Positions 1-21,800 of a DNA stretch of 64,000 nucleotides are shown in pieces; the stretch's first letter is position 1; each line of letters begins with the position of its first letter. The notes under the pieces were generated by a model that saw only the letters and a list, made by a program, of their open reading frames with translations, had not been told where the DNA came from and did not search any database. The stretch comes from Spirodela intermedia (lineage: Eukaryota > Streptophyta > Magnoliopsida > Alismatales > Araceae). Location of the stretch: the NCBI GenBank assembly GCA_902729315.2, contig LR746275.1:932501-996500 (forward strand), in the 5' to 3' direction. A program made the translations under genes and the position numbers.

Positions 1-2318
1 CAGATAAAAAAGGATCCGAAGACTGCCAAAGAGATATTATTGGCTTGTCAAAATACTGGTTTTAAACCGGCCCTCTTCAAGGCGTGCCTAACTAGGAAAC
101 AAGTAGCCAAACAGAAAAGTATCAATCTTTGAACCTTTTTATGCGGATATGGCGTTTCCCAATGGGCTATTTGTAACCCATCACGGGCACGTAAACAACA
201 GCAAGAAAAACCCTCCTTTCTTAAAGCGCTAACTAGCTCGTCTCCTCGTTGCCAGTTCTTCGAGCTGGCTTCCCCTCTCCCTTTCTCTCTCCCGCTCTCC
301 ATCTCAACTAGACATCTGAATGGCTTGGTACCTACCAGCCTGCCCACTTGGGCTTTGTCTGTGTCACGAAATGGGCATTTGGGTAAATTAAATGAAAAGG
401 ACGTCAACATAACGGAACCTAGGCCTGGCCGAGTTTACCAGGAAGGATTATGATCTTAGGCCTGCCACCTTGGAGATTCAGTGTTCCGCCTGGGGAAGGG
501 TTAAACTTTAAACGAATTTTTCATAAATACCCTTATTAAAATTCATCACATTTATCCTTGTAAGAACTTTGTTTGCTTGTACACCTTATTAACTCGAATA
601 TAGTTGAGCAGCAGCTAGGAAGGACACCTCAGAAGAGGGTATTTTCCGCGTGCGACAGTCGTGGAGTAGTTTAGAAAGAATGAGGGCACAGATGCAATCC
701 CATTTCATGGAATGGAAAGAAAGCAAATTTTGACTATGGCTATGGGGCGCATTGCAAGATGCCAAGTCAACGGATTGAAGAAAAGCCCTCTTCTCGTTTC
801 TGGGTTAAGTTTTCAAGCCATTTTTGAGCGACCCAACGCAGTATGGACTCAATGGTAGGTAGTTTCTGATTGAGAAGACCCAGAAAGGATAAAAAGGCAA
901 GAACTTTCTTCTCCTCATGAACACGATTCCTTACTGGTGTGGCATCATAACGCGTAGAACTTCCCACCACCCACTCCTCCATGTTACTCCTAAGAAAGGA
1001 TAGAAGCAAATACAGCAAGCCCCTGATCATGCCACAGGGCTCGGAGGGGTATCCTGCTATGAGGAAGCCCTGCACAAGTTTCTCTCTCTAGCACTCTCAT
1101 CCTGAGGGGATATTATCATTAAAGACTGTTTGTCGTGTTGAACCCACCTCATAACCTCATAGCGCTATCGAGACTAGCTTCACCTGATCATGCCACAGGC
1201 CCCAGATGGTCTCCCGCTATGATCATAACCTCATAGCTCTATCGAGACAAGCTTCATAAGCTAATGTAGAGGCATCAGCCCTCTGGTAATCAAGAAAACA
1301 TGCGAATATCATATTCCTCGTTTCACAGGAAGATGGCTGAAAAGGAAAGAAGAGATCCCATTGGTCGAAGCCATTTCTACATGTATAGGGAGAATGGATG
1401 ACTCATGCATGAGAGAGAATGAACGATACGAGCTGGAACAGCAGCGGCCGCACCTGGCCGATCTAGAAACCCCACCCGTCCTTTTGGAAAATCCCAGATT
1501 ACATGTGGGGGAGAACGAGGTGAAGGGTGGATCTTAATGGTGTTTGAAGGAAAACCATAACTCCGGATTAGATTTTAACTATTGATTTTTTTTATCATTT
1601 TCTTCCTTTTTTAATTTGCTCCCATGTAACTTCTATTATTAGTTATCCTCCGGAATAACCAATTCCTGTCTATTTAGAAGCCCATAGCATTCCATTGCCC
1701 TAAAAATAATAGAATTTTCTTTATCTCTAAAGATTTATCTCTACTTAAAGATCCAAGCGATCCCTTGTGGATTTAAGATTTTATGGTGGCACGCCGAAGA
1801 GCAGGCAAAAAATCGATTTATATATGGTTTTAAAATGAAGAAATTGCTAAAATCCTGAAATCTATTTTTTTATAAAATTTTAAAATAGAAGGCTTTCATG
1901 GGCAGAGGAATACAACGACCTCTTTGAAGGCCCATTAAAGATATAAAATACTCGAGCTCAACAAAAAGATTTACAGATGAATATTTGTGTTACTGCTCAG
2001 ACTCGATAACCTTACTCCTTGCTAGGATCAGCTGTTCTATAGTAAAATATTGCTCACCTCTATTGCCAAATCAGTTGATCATACACCTCTGAAACCAAGA
2101 AGAGAATATTGAAGAGAAGAGAATTCCCTTGTATCCCTTACCCTCTGCTTCGAAGAGAAAACAAATCCTAGGGTAGGGAGTGACTGAGGCCACCGCCATC
2201 TCTGCGAAGAAGAAGAATTCCCCTCTTCTTGCTGTGTAGCTCATTCACCTCAACTCTGCTGCAGGCGGGCCAAAACAAAGCGAAGGGGGGGGGAGGGCAC
2301 ACACAAACAGCCATTGAG
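1..2318. other. Intergenic region downstream of the helicase gene
   Basis: No supportable gene. Two open frames on the minus strand (48-410 and 767-1075) have no recognisable domain and no splice context. A short direct duplication is visible: a ~33-bp segment at 1150-1182 returns at 1222-1254, and the sequence TGATCATGCCACAGG occurs at about 1025 and 1186. The stretch 1560-2300 is AT-rich and should contain the 3' UTR and polyadenylation region of the minus-strand helicase. Confidence 0.6.
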
Positions 2319-10649
<8,331 letters not shown>

Positions 10650-11181
10650 CACAGAGATTCACAAAAGAGACAACTTGCACCTCCAATAACCTAGGCAATC
10701 ATTTTCAATGTGTAAGTCGAAACCTCAGAAAAAGTTGAGACGAGAGCTTACGACCAATATTACCGAAATCCACAGAGAAACCATTGATTATGAGACCACA
10801 GGTTCTAAAAGCAACGAACCTCAGAGTATTTTTTCTCCACAATACAAAGGTTTTCACCATGCACTACAGGAAGTTTGAGAGCAGAGAACAGATTTGAAGC
10901 CGAAATGGGTGCTCCATAAATGATGCATTGGACAAGCGAAAAAGGATAAGCATAACCCTGAACGACCGGACCAGTTCTCAACCAACCGTACGACTCAAAT
11001 GCGATCAATGTGTAGATGCCACACTTTCCCCGAAGAAAGAAAGTCAGGCAGTCTGCAATCCCCATAGAAATACCCACCAATTAAATACCAACAGAACCAT
11101 CTGGCGACATGGATGAACAAGGAGTACAGGGAGAATTGAAAACAAGGTTGATTGGACACAGATGCGAAAAGAGGTACCTAC

Positions 11182-11378
11182 CTCAGCTTCGGCAAACCGA
11201 GAGAGAGAACGACCAGCTGAAGCGCAGATGGAAGCGTAGCGAGATGGGGAGAACGGCGACTACCCGCCTCCTTCCTGTCTCTTTCCCAGCCCTACGGCCC
11301 TCAGAGTCGGAGCGCCAGCATGACTCGCCGAACAAATACACAAAACAGAGAGTAGAGAAGGCTTAAAACCCTAACACT
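11182..11378 (-). promoter_or_regulatory. Helicase 5' leader exon and TATA-like box
   Basis: On the minus strand a strong donor (GAG|GTAGGT) ends a probable noncoding exon at 11182. This implies a leader intron of roughly 450 bp before the ATG at 10649; candidate acceptors (CTGAG|G and CCTAG|G) lie near 10724 and 10697. A TATAAAG on the minus strand at 11405-11411 would place the transcription start near 11375-11380. This is inference from sequence signals only. Confidence 0.4.
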
Positions 11379-11580
11379 GCCGGTTTCTCTCTCTCCTCCT
11401 CCCTCTTTATATTCAATTTCTCCTTTTCCAAACACCTACCATAAATCCGACAAATCATTCCTATCAAAACAGCCAAAAAAAAAAAGCCTCTCCATAAATT
11501 CGATCTAATTTTTTGAATAAGGTAAATTAAAATATTTCTCTTCAAAGAGAAATAGGCTATTCTCCTTTCCCTAAGATAAC

Positions 11581-12175
11581 CTAAACTATGTCCAAATCCA
11601 ACTTTTGGAGAACAAAATGATCACATCTTAAACATTTCCCTATTCTTCCTTGTCTTATGATTGTTGTGTATTGATGCCCCTTCTGACTGTGAATTTTTTT
11701 ACTCTTTCTTAACATCTTTTTAGGTGGTACAAAGGAGGAAAATTCACATAAATAGTAATGGATGTCATAGAAATGATCACAAAAGTGCTCATTACATTGG
11801 CTATGGTGATGTTGTTTATTGATCCAAAGAGTGCTATGGCGATCTCTGGCTGAGAAAGGTTGAATTAATATTTTAACAACTAAACTAAGCTAAACTATGT
11901 CAAAATCTAACTTTTGGAGAGCAAAATGATCATGTTTGAAAGATTACCCCACATATAGTCTCACCTTTTACCATTATTCCTTGTCTTACATGGCTTTGTG
12001 TATTGATGCCCTTTTTGACTGTGAAATTATTTAGTATTTTTTAACAACTTTTTCGGTGGTAGAATGAAGGACATTTCATGTATATAGTTATGGATGTTGT
12101 AGAAATGGTCACAAAAGTATTCATTACATTGGCTATGGTGATCTATGAGAAGGGTTGAATTAATATTTTTATACT
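11581..12175. repeat. Diverged ~310-bp tandem duplication
   Basis: The segment 11581-11889 is repeated at 11890-12175. Both copies begin with CTAAACTATGTC and share, in order, ACTTTTGGAGA, TGTGTATTGATGCCC, CTGACTGTGAA or its variant, CATTACATTGGCTATGGTGAT and GTTGAATTAATATTTT. They differ by many substitutions and small indels, so the duplication is old. No coding capacity or terminal repeats are visible. Confidence 0.75.
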
Positions 12176-12249
12176 TGTGATGAAAGGGACCTAAGTTAAA
12201 ACAACAAGTCCAGGTCATAGTGAGTAGAACTCTTATTGATAAGCCAAGG

Positions 12250-14180
12250 TAAGTAAATTAGTTCAAAAACCAATTGACTTTTTTTCTAAATTCATGACTT
12301 TGAAGGAGTCAACTAGATTAATACTCAACTAATCTCCTTGAAATCCATTACTTGAAGTGCAAAGTATTGACTTTTCAATATTCGTTCATCATTTTACCTC
12401 AATGGCTATAAAAAAATTACTACTTACTCTAAGCACTAATAATGAGTGACAATTTTTTACCCCTAAAATTGTTTGTTTACATAAAAGTAAGAACAATATT
12501 ATACAACTTATGATCTTAAGTACATATTTTCTTAGAGCAAGAAACATGGACCTTAACTGCTAGAGTCTCCACATCATCAAAGCATCACCCTTCTCCTAGG
12601 ACATTCATGTGTATATATTAATTTGGTGCTTTCTTCTTCTTAAAAGCTGTAAGAGAGGAATTGTTGAGAAGGTTTAAAATTTTCTTTTATTGGCTGTGAT
12701 GGCTAATTGTAAGTGTAGGCATTGTAGTTCAAGTCATAGATGCCATGGTGAGGGTCTGAATATTGTATACTACACAAGTCCAAATTCTATAGCCCTTTTT
12801 GACTTTTCTTTTTATCACTCTAAAATGAGTAAACTCTTTTACAAAAAAAAAAAAACATTAAAAAGTATGCAAGCATTCTCAAAATTATATTATAAGACGT
12901 CTCTTAAGCTTATAAATCAGAATTGTAGTCCTTTTGAGTATATGTGGTAGGGTTTTTGTAATAGCATGAAATGACCTTTTTACCCTTATATACCTCTTTG
13001 TCACATCAAATCTCCACTCTAAAAGCCAACAAGAAATGAAGAAAGAACACTATCTTAAGAAATGAGGAAGTGATCTAGCCAAAGGTCATCTATGAAGAAG
13101 AAATTGTCTTTGCATCTAGAATAAATAAAATTTCAATGAAGAACCTACATCCCAAATCCACAATATTAAAACCTTAAAACCTTGAATCTATGAAGGCTAG
13201 TTGAGAACAACCTTGAATCCACTAGATCAAAATGATTCACTTGAATTCACAAGGGAGTCATCTAAATCCAAAAGTAGATAGATAAAATTCCAAAATAAGA
13301 ATTTTTTTGTGATAATTGGTTAATGCATCTAGGACTACAATAGGGGCCTTCAAATAGGCCAAGTGTCTCTTGTAGCACCCATGAAAAACTGATTCAATTT
13401 TTACAGCATTTTAAAGTAGATTTAAAGCATATTTAAATAAATCTAAAATAAGGTAAAAGCAAGAAAATAACTTAAAATTGAGAATGGAACTGTTCAACCA
13501 ATTTTATTATGAGTCATATCATGTGCCTATGTTATCTCGTGCATGTAGTTCATTCTTCACCCTTCCAAACTTTTAGTCCACTAGAGTGAGATTGTGGATG
13601 TGGAAAATAAGCAAGGCCTATATCTTTTAGCCTAGATGACCTGAAAATGTGAAAACAAAGATCATGAAGGCCCAAAACGCATTTCATGCCCAAATCCAAC
13701 TTAGCAAGCCCAGATCATGGAAATAAGGTATTAATTTCATAGGACCAATTAAAGTTTTCCCTTCGTAAATTTTTATTTTTATATTCATTGATTTTATTTT
13801 TTAAGGAGAAGAACTAATTTCAGCCTATTTCAAGACTAATATTATTCCTTTTAAGCTTGTCCATAAAAAGTAACGAGATCTTGAACCGAGATTCGAGAGT
13901 CCTACCCACATTAAAAGATATTTTTGTGTAGTGAACAGCACATTTTTCCAGTCTCTGTCGTTATCTTCATCCTCGCGCCCTGATGAATTGGCCTAGAAGC
14001 TTTAATACCGACCCTTTTCTTTCCTAAGAACGTAACGGCTACCATAGTCTCTGGCGGTCCTCGGCGGTTGCTCAGTGGAAGCTAATTTTCTAGAGCGGAA
14101 GTTGTCGTTCCGGGCTCCAAAGGATCCCCTCCCGCCATAGTTCGTAACTTAATAACGACAAAGAAAACCCAGCTTCCTTC
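12250..14180. other. AT-rich intergenic region, no gene seen
   Basis: Low-complexity AT-rich DNA with short open frames only. The 86-codon plus-strand frame at 12690-12950 resembles no family I know. The composition rises sharply in GC after about 13950, at the start of the region upstream of the WAT1-related gene. Confidence 0.5.
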
Positions 14181-14186
14181 TCGGGG

Positions 14187-15499
14187 GAGAGAGAGAGAGA
14201 GAGAGAGAGGAAGCAAGCCGGGGAGGGTGCCCTCTGCCCAGTTTAATCGGCAAAGAAAACTCGGAAGATTCATGGCGGAGACCCTCAAACCCTGTTGAAA
14301 AGAGGTGTTTCTGGTGCAGAGCTAGGAAATCCCTTGAGAGAGAGGCCAGCATGGAACACTCATCGGTGGCCTGGGGAAAACAGAGTGGTGCAAGGAATCC
14401 CCAACCTCCTCTCCTGTCTCTCTCCTTCCTTCTCTGTCATACCCAGGAGTGACCGGAGAGCGGTTACGAAACCTTTTCCAGGGGAGCACGCCGTCGAAAA
14501 GGAAGAGCCATCCTCGCGCAAGACACCCCTACGTGTACCCAAGAATACGAGGAATAAAGTGTCACAGATTAGAGGTTTTGAGAGAGAATATAGGACAGAG
14601 ATAGATAGGATTGGGACGATATGGTTAGAGAGAGAGAGAGAGAGAGAGAGAGGTTGACGGAAGATGCCCTGATGGAAGACAGATACGTCTAGATAGATGC
14701 ACATATAAAGAGTGTGTGAAAAGAGATTGTGAGAAGACCTATACCTTAAAGGAGAGAGGGAGGGAGAGAGGATTGTTCGTGAAGAGAGATTGACAGAGAC
14801 AATGACTGAGAAGAACTTCAGACAGATATAGTTAGGGGAGAGAGGCACTATGAGAGTGCGCGTGAAGAGCAAGGGGAGAGATCATCTGCACTGAAGATAG
14901 GTACATCTGGGTAGATAGAACCTAGAGAGAGCAGAGAGAAAATGACGAGAAAAGTGTGTGTGTGTGTGTTTCAGAGAGAAGATAGGGAAGGAGAGATGAT
15001 ATATCTGTAGAGAGAGAGAGAGGTAAACTTGTAGAGGAGAATCCAGAAGAGTTTTGTAGGGAGAGGTGGTGGTGGCGGCCCCCTGGTGGCACGGGAGCAG
15101 CTGTTCTCTTACGCTTTCTGTTATTGCAAGCTGGTGCAAGTAGCCCCCCACAGAACGTCATGGGTCTTGTTTCTTCCGTTGCCTTCCCTCTCCCATCTAC
15201 CCCTTTCTGCGTGTCTCACCATTTCAAGTCGCTGGTCATCTTCATGCCACGCGAAGGGCCCAACCCCCCCTTACCCCCCCATGTTCATCCCTCCGCCGTT
15301 TTAGGTGGCTGCCCACGCCCATTTTTGGAAACATCGAGGAGAGAATGGAGAAAGAAGAGGAAAAGTGGCAACACCTGTATCTTCTCATCTCTTGTCCCTG
15401 CTCAGCCTTTCTTGTCTCTATACTCGGTCCTGGCCTTTTAATACAGGCCAAGAAGACAGAGCACCAAACCAGAGGACAAGGAGAGGGAGGAAGGGAGAA

Positions 15500-15532
<33 letters not shown>

Positions 15533-15551
15533 GAGAGCGAGAGCGAAAGAG
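14187..15551 (+). repeat. (GA)n-rich leader and promoter of the WAT1-related gene
   Basis: A succession of GA dinucleotide tracts at about 14187-14209, 14627-14652, 15010-15022 and 15481-15551, with a (GT)n tract at about 14955-14969. The last tract ends immediately before the ATG at 15552, so it is probably in the 5' UTR. GA repeats in plant promoters and leaders are known binding sites for BBR/BPC proteins; function here is inference. Long frames in this region are artefacts of the repeats. Confidence 0.7.
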
Positions 15552-17034
15552 ATGGGTGCAGGGAGGGATTCCCTGCCGGCAATGGCGATGGTTATGGTGC
15601 AGCTGGGCTTCGCGGGCCTGAACATAGTTTCTAAGCTCGCCATGGACGCAGGCATGAACCCTTTCGTGATGGTTGCCTATCGACAGGTCATCGCCACAGT
15701 CTTCCTCGCTCCCTTCGCCTTCTTCTATGAAAGGTGTGATGCCACTCTCTTTGTTTTCTCTTCTTCTCCTCCTCCAATCCATTCCTTATTTCGTTCATCC
15801 TTGTTCTTCCAGGAAAACCAGGATGAGGATGACGGGCACAGTCCTCTTCCAGATCTTCCTTTGTTCCATCTTCGGGTGAGTTCCCTTCCCCTAACCTGCG
15901 CCATCAGAACTTCCCATATTTCCTAATCTGCCTCTGATCACTCTGAGGCTATTCTCATCGCCCAGAGCGACACTGAACCAGCTTCTCTACTTCGTGGGGC
16001 TCAAGTTATCCACCCCAACAATCGCATGCGCCCTCAGCAACACTCTCCCCGCCATCACCTTCATCTTGGCCGTTCCCTTCAGGATGGAGACGGTGGAGGT
16101 GAGAACCAAGGCCGGATCAGCAAAGGTCCTGGGGACGGCCATCTGCGTCGGTGGGTCCATGCTGATGACCTTCTACAAGGGAAGCCTCGTCCGCCTGCCA
16201 CCGTCGAGTATCCACTGGCGCTACGCAGAGGAGGTCGCCGGCGAGGTTCCCTCCGCCGCCGGCGAAGAGATGGTCCTCGGCGCGACCCTGGTGGTAGCTA
16301 GCTGCTTCGCCTGGTCCGTCTGGTTCATCATCCAGGTAACTGGTTAGAACAGCCTCACATTAGTCTCTGTGTACGCGAAGATGAGCGAGAACTTTTCCAT
16401 TAATTTCTGTCTACAGGCGAAGATGAGCGAGAACTTTGCGTCACCTTATACGAGCACCGCCATTATGAGCCTTATGGCGAGCCTTGAGTGTCTGGCCGTC
16501 GGCGCCGCTGTCGAGAGGAAGGCCGCCGGCTGGGCCGTCGGCTGGGACATCCGCCTTGTCGCCGCCTTCTACACGGTACGTACGTCCACCGCATTCCTGC
16601 TGCTGACATTCCGCCGCCGTATGACGCAACCTCCGTAGGGCATAGTCGGCTCCGGCCTCGCCTTCGGGCTCATGTCCTGGTGCATCCAACGGAGGGGCCC
16701 CTTGTTCGTCTCCATGTTCAGCCCGCTACTGCTCGTCATCGTCGCCGTGCTCGGGTGGGCAATCATGGGGGAGAAGATCTACCTTGGCAGGTTAGCAGCC
16801 TCGAACCAGAAGCTCCTACACAGATCACCAAGTTATAAATTTCCACGGACTTTGTGATGAAACCAGCCGCTCTTCTTCAGCATGGTGGGCTCTGTTCTCA
16901 TTGTCGGAGGGCTCTACTTGGTGCTCTGGGGGAAGGGGAGGGAGCTCCGCGGGACCAGCTCCACCGCCGGCAAGTCTTTCGACGAGGAGAGAGAGCTGGG
17001 TTTTGCCACGCGGTCCCCCCGCCCCACAAGCTGA
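15552..17034 (+). CDS. WAT1-related protein (EamA/MtN21 family transporter)
   Basis: Six exons: 15552-15733, 15813-15875, 15966-16335, 16417-16575, 16639-16790, 16881-17034. All introns are GT-AG and short (41-90 bp), and phases agree to give 359 aa, the usual length for the family. The protein is almost all hydrophobic segments, consistent with ten membrane spans. Family signatures include the N-terminal [15 protein letters not shown] and [24 protein letters not shown]-like motif in exon 3 ([13 protein letters not shown]), and the C-terminal [16 protein letters not shown] in exon 6. WAT1 of Arabidopsis exports auxin at the tonoplast; other members move amino acids or amides, so the substrate here is unknown. 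The ATG at 15552 follows directly on a GA tract. The intron before exon 4 carries a duplicated 3' splice region (see findings). Confidence 0.93.
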
Positions 17035-18859
17035 GTACCAAGTCTTGTAGACTTGAAGGTAGGGTGTGCCTTCGACAAAAAACCCATTTCAACCGAATGA
17101 AGTAAGAAAGCGATATGATAATTCGGAAAACATTCAAGGAAGAAAAAAATGATTACCCTTGATTAGTGGTTCTTATTTACATCACCAAAATGGCAGTTTT
17201 AACTCATATAAAATGACAGATTTGACCATCTTGGAACGGGGATCGGCACATCTCCTATGTGGCAGCATCTTCATCGTTGATATCTTACTAAAATAAGATG
17301 TGTTAGATAAGAGCTCATTGGATTGATGATTGATCATGGATGAAGAGACCAGATTTCATTATTGCGTGGTTGAAAGAAAGAGTCTTATCCAACGGAGGAA
17401 CATCCTCTCCGTTGCTAGACAGCCGTGTATGTGATGTGATCATTTTTGCTTCAGACATTTTTAATGTGAATAATTGTATTTATTCGTTCTTATTTAATTT
17501 ATTTTGTCTCATGATTTTTCTCTAATAATATTATGTAAGATATTTCAGTTATATTCCAAATAGGCAACTACACGATATGCTATACGTTTTTGTGATAAAT
17601 CTTCCCTTTCCTAAATTATTAAAATTCATCTGACTATGGAATCGCCTCAAACCTAGGTCCACTTCTATTTATTTACATACATATCCTAAAAGTTATGCAA
17701 TTAGTACCGTTCTTAACAACCATTATTCAATTATTTGTTTTTTTCAGTGTTCTATTCGGTACCAAGAAGAAGAGACATGATGACCATAATGCACTTATCT
17801 GCTTCTAAAGGTAATCAAGTTGAATACTACATGGCCCAGTCAATCAAAGTAGGTCAACCAATATAATAATGGTAGACGGGCCTTCGAACTCAATAAATTC
17901 CAGTTAACTAACCTTATAAAAAAACCCCATAACAACAAAGCCAAATAATATTACATCGAAAAGTGTATCTAACGCTACCTTGTTTAACCAACTACATTAT
18001 CACTTCCTATAATCATCTTCCAGCCCATAGTGGCAACCCTATACTAGATATTATAGCCATTTAACTCAAGGTGGCAACCAATCATCACAGCCGCATTAAT
18101 GAAAATTTTGTGCTAATGTAACAAGGGATGCTTTAATCAATGAAATCTAACCGTAACAAGTCAAACCCCAGATTTATTGCCTCTATTAGCTCTCCCTTAA
18201 TAACTCTAAGATGATTCTTATTACTCTCTCTTCCTATCTCTCTCTATCTCTATCCATATATATATATATATATATATATATGTACTCCCTCTTTCTAAAT
18301 GCCCATTTGATACCTCTTAGAACATTTTCTGATAGCTAGCTCTAAGGGTGCCATTTCTGTAGGCTCTTTAAAAACGTTCATGTTGATTTACCATGGCCAA
18401 GATCATCCTCAAAACCCAGTATAGAAAACCATTGTCCCCACTTTGTGATGAGAAAAAAACTTTAGAAAATGTGTAGCACAACATGAAATATGATTCGGGC
18501 AGATCTATTGAGATAAGAATAAATTACTAGCAAGTGCCCCGTGCTTTGTGTTGGAAACACCTCTAAACGGGAAAGCTGTACACCCAACAAAATAAAGCCC
18601 TCGTTTCTCATAATGCGTTCCAAGAATGGCTACTACACGATGATCAGTCTATAAGAAAAAGACAGATCAGAGACTATAGAAGTCAATCTATCAACCAATT
18701 CGAGAAGACCAATAGTTGGGTAGATGGAATGCAGAAAATAGTGCCAATTGCAATATCAAACAATAAAATATGGAATAATTATAAATAATAATGTCGTATA
18801 TACAGACTTGCAGTAGGAGGAAGAACACTAAGTCTGAATCTAGATCACCTGAAGTGCCA
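17035..18859. other. Intergenic region with (AT)n microsatellite
   Basis: AT-rich DNA between the transporter and the plastid S1 gene. A perfect (AT)13 tract lies at 18256-18281, preceded by CT-rich sequence. I see no gene. Any additional 3' coding exon or the 3' UTR of PRPS1 would fall in the right part of this stretch, but I could not recognise one. Confidence 0.5.
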
Positions 18860-21800
18860 TCAGAGTTCAGTGACAACCTGCACATTAGAAAGAAGAAAAA
18901 AAGAATAAGCAGTCAGCTACACATTATTGAAAGATTATGTAGGAATTTATGATATCTTCACTGCCACACGCCTTTTTCATGAATCGCATATTTCTCATAG
19001 AAAAGACTGATTTATTTTATTTCTCTTTAAGTGGCTGACTCCCTATAGTTACCCAGTCCAGAATCATTCAAAGCTGTCATAACATAGTATCCTAGAACAC
19101 CAGATCCAGATTCAGGCCAGAGATCAGGACTGGGATTGTCATTATTAGCCTATCTTACTCTATGCACCGAATTTAGGCCTGTAGGCTTCTGACGCCATTT
19201 ATGTGCAGATCAATCAATTTGGCTAACCTGCATTAGGGTCAACAGCCCCAAATCGTCTTCCTATACAAGTACATCTATACAAGTACACTGTCAGGTCGTG
19301 GTTTGCTGCAGCTAATATGAAATTTACAGCACACCAGATTATTTTATAGCTGGTCAGGCCCCATACTGGATTATGTTTAACCCTAGGGCTAACTTAAGCA
19401 GAATTTTTTTTTTATGAGATATTACCTCTGACCCAAATCTTAGGATGTCAGCGCGGGCCATTGCTTCTGCTTGAGCAATTCTTTGCAGGAATATGTGAGC
19501 CATTTCTTCAGCCTATCAAGAAAATGAGAAAAGAATGATAACCATAAACTTTTAATACAGCTTGCAAATCCACGTCCCAGGAACCCACCCTCTGATAAAC
19601 CAGCTTCGGGTTATGAATCATGTCACCAGGTGTTGGCTCCAACTTCTTTGTGGAAAGACTCAGTCGATCTTTTTCATGGTCATGACTCAAAATCATCACC
19701 TGTTTTGTAGAGTGTTCAAAAGAATGGTTAATTGGAGGTAGTCTACGAATTCTAGCACAGAGATATCAGAGTTTAGATACCTTCAATACATCACCAGGTT
19801 TAAAAATTGCTGAAACATCAGAAACATGGTCATGGCTGATCTGGCTAACATGAAGTAGGCCAGTTAGTCCACCAATGTTGATAAGGACGCCATAAGGCTT
19901 TAAGCTCTGGACTGTTCCTGTGACAACAGACCCTACTGCAGGCTGCGCGTTACTATCTGAGATTGTTTTGCTATTGCTGAGGACAAGCCTAGATTTCTCT
20001 TCATCAACCTCCAGAAATTTTAAAGGAAGCTCCTTCCCACTTAACTCTTCTAAAGTTGATTTCTGGTCATCACATTTAAAACAAAACACAAGTTCATTAA
20101 AACATGAGAAGGCAAAGGATTGGGGGAACTTAAAGTAAGTCACATAGATGCTCTAAGAGAGCATAGGGTTAGGCCAGGACTAAAAGTAAAAAAACATAGA
20201 CTGAAACAAAATTGGGAGAATCTGGTTTGAATAGACAAACCGTCAGTATCTGTGAAAATGGAACAAAGCCACGCAAACCCTCTACTACCACCAAGACACC
20301 TCCTCTGTTTCCTCCAATGATCTGCGTGAATAAAGTCTCAGGGATAGCAACTGAAACACTTTTCAATTAAAGTCTCAGAAAAGGACACTTTTCTGGCAAT
20401 AGCCAAGCATAATAAGGAGGATAGCAATTGAAACAATCAATCACGGAGTCAGCTATTAGGCAAATATATACAGCTTTCAGATGACCCCTTCCTACATATA
20501 TAAAATTCAAAAGCAAATTAAAAGAAAAGCTAGTAATGCTAAAATGAAGTCCACAAAAACTTTAAGGATAACAATTAATGTAAAGGCTTCATCTGAAGCA
20601 AACTTCTTGAAAATGTTGAGGACAAAGTGCTCATGGAAATCTTAATTGCTAATCTTCTTGAAGCTTCAAATTCCAACGGCTCTTGAAGTATTCATTCATT
20701 TTACAATGTCATACATAGACTTTGAGTCGGTGGCTCGGAATTTATGTCAGACAGCAGCATCTCTTGAAGCAATTCAATTCACAATGGTATATAGCGGCTA
20801 AATCAGGAAAAAATACAATCTAGATTGACTACACAATGCTTTCTCATTAGATGCCTACTTAGCCAAGAAAATTATTATAAGTTTTTTAAAATAATGTCAA
20901 AAAGGATTCTATTTCATTGAATAGTGTAGAAACTAATAAGGTAGCTGAAGCCAAAGTGAAGCATGGAACCTTGAATACACAAGAGAAGAAAGAAACAGAA
21001 AATGAGTTGGGGAAAGAGCTATTTCTGTTCCAAGGCGTTCTATCATTCCATCTTCCTTTAACGGAAAGAGCTTTTCTCAGTGTCCTAGAAAATAAGAATG
21101 ATTAATAGCCGTAGGTAGATAAAGGACCTCCTTCAAAAGAGAAAAACACTACTAACGTTCAAAACACTACTAAAAAATTTATAATTATGATACAGGATAT
21201 CTATATATTTTATTGCAATTTTTCAATTATACAACAGTCCATGCACATATATTTACTACCAACCCTCTTTTAAATCAATAATATTGAGAAAAAGCATGGA
21301 CTCATGCTTTCTCACATTAGCACATTATCCAAAAACTATTCTACATACTAAAGAATCTAACTGTCTTAGAGGCTCATTATCTAATAAGGGAAATTAGGTC
21401 CACTTGCCCAAAAAGTGTGGTCATCATGTTGAATGTCCCAAATTTTGAGGAATGTTGTTAAGCAAGTCCTTGGTGCAAAACTTAATAACAAAGCATGTAT
21501 TGATTGTTGTACTTCACCAAAAGATAGTTTGCCAAATTCTGACCTCTTTACTACAAGCAAAACTTAATAGAACCTCAGCAAATTCTTCATAAAACTCTTT
21601 CCAATCCAACAACATAATCAAACTTTTCTTTTTAAAAGGATGTTCATGAAAATCCTCTTCTTTCATTTGACATTCAAGATCTTTTTTACTATTTTTTTAA
21701 GGACATAGATGCTGTCTATGATGTAATGGTTGGTGTTGTCATCAAATTATTATAAATTTTCTAGAATAAAATGTTAAGTACCCATATCAACCATATCACA

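Noticed and set aside
14295-15655. Several 100-200-codon frames on both strands
   Set aside because: They run through (GA)n tracts and encode Arg-Glu or Ser-Leu repeats. Only the frame from 15552 onward is a real exon.
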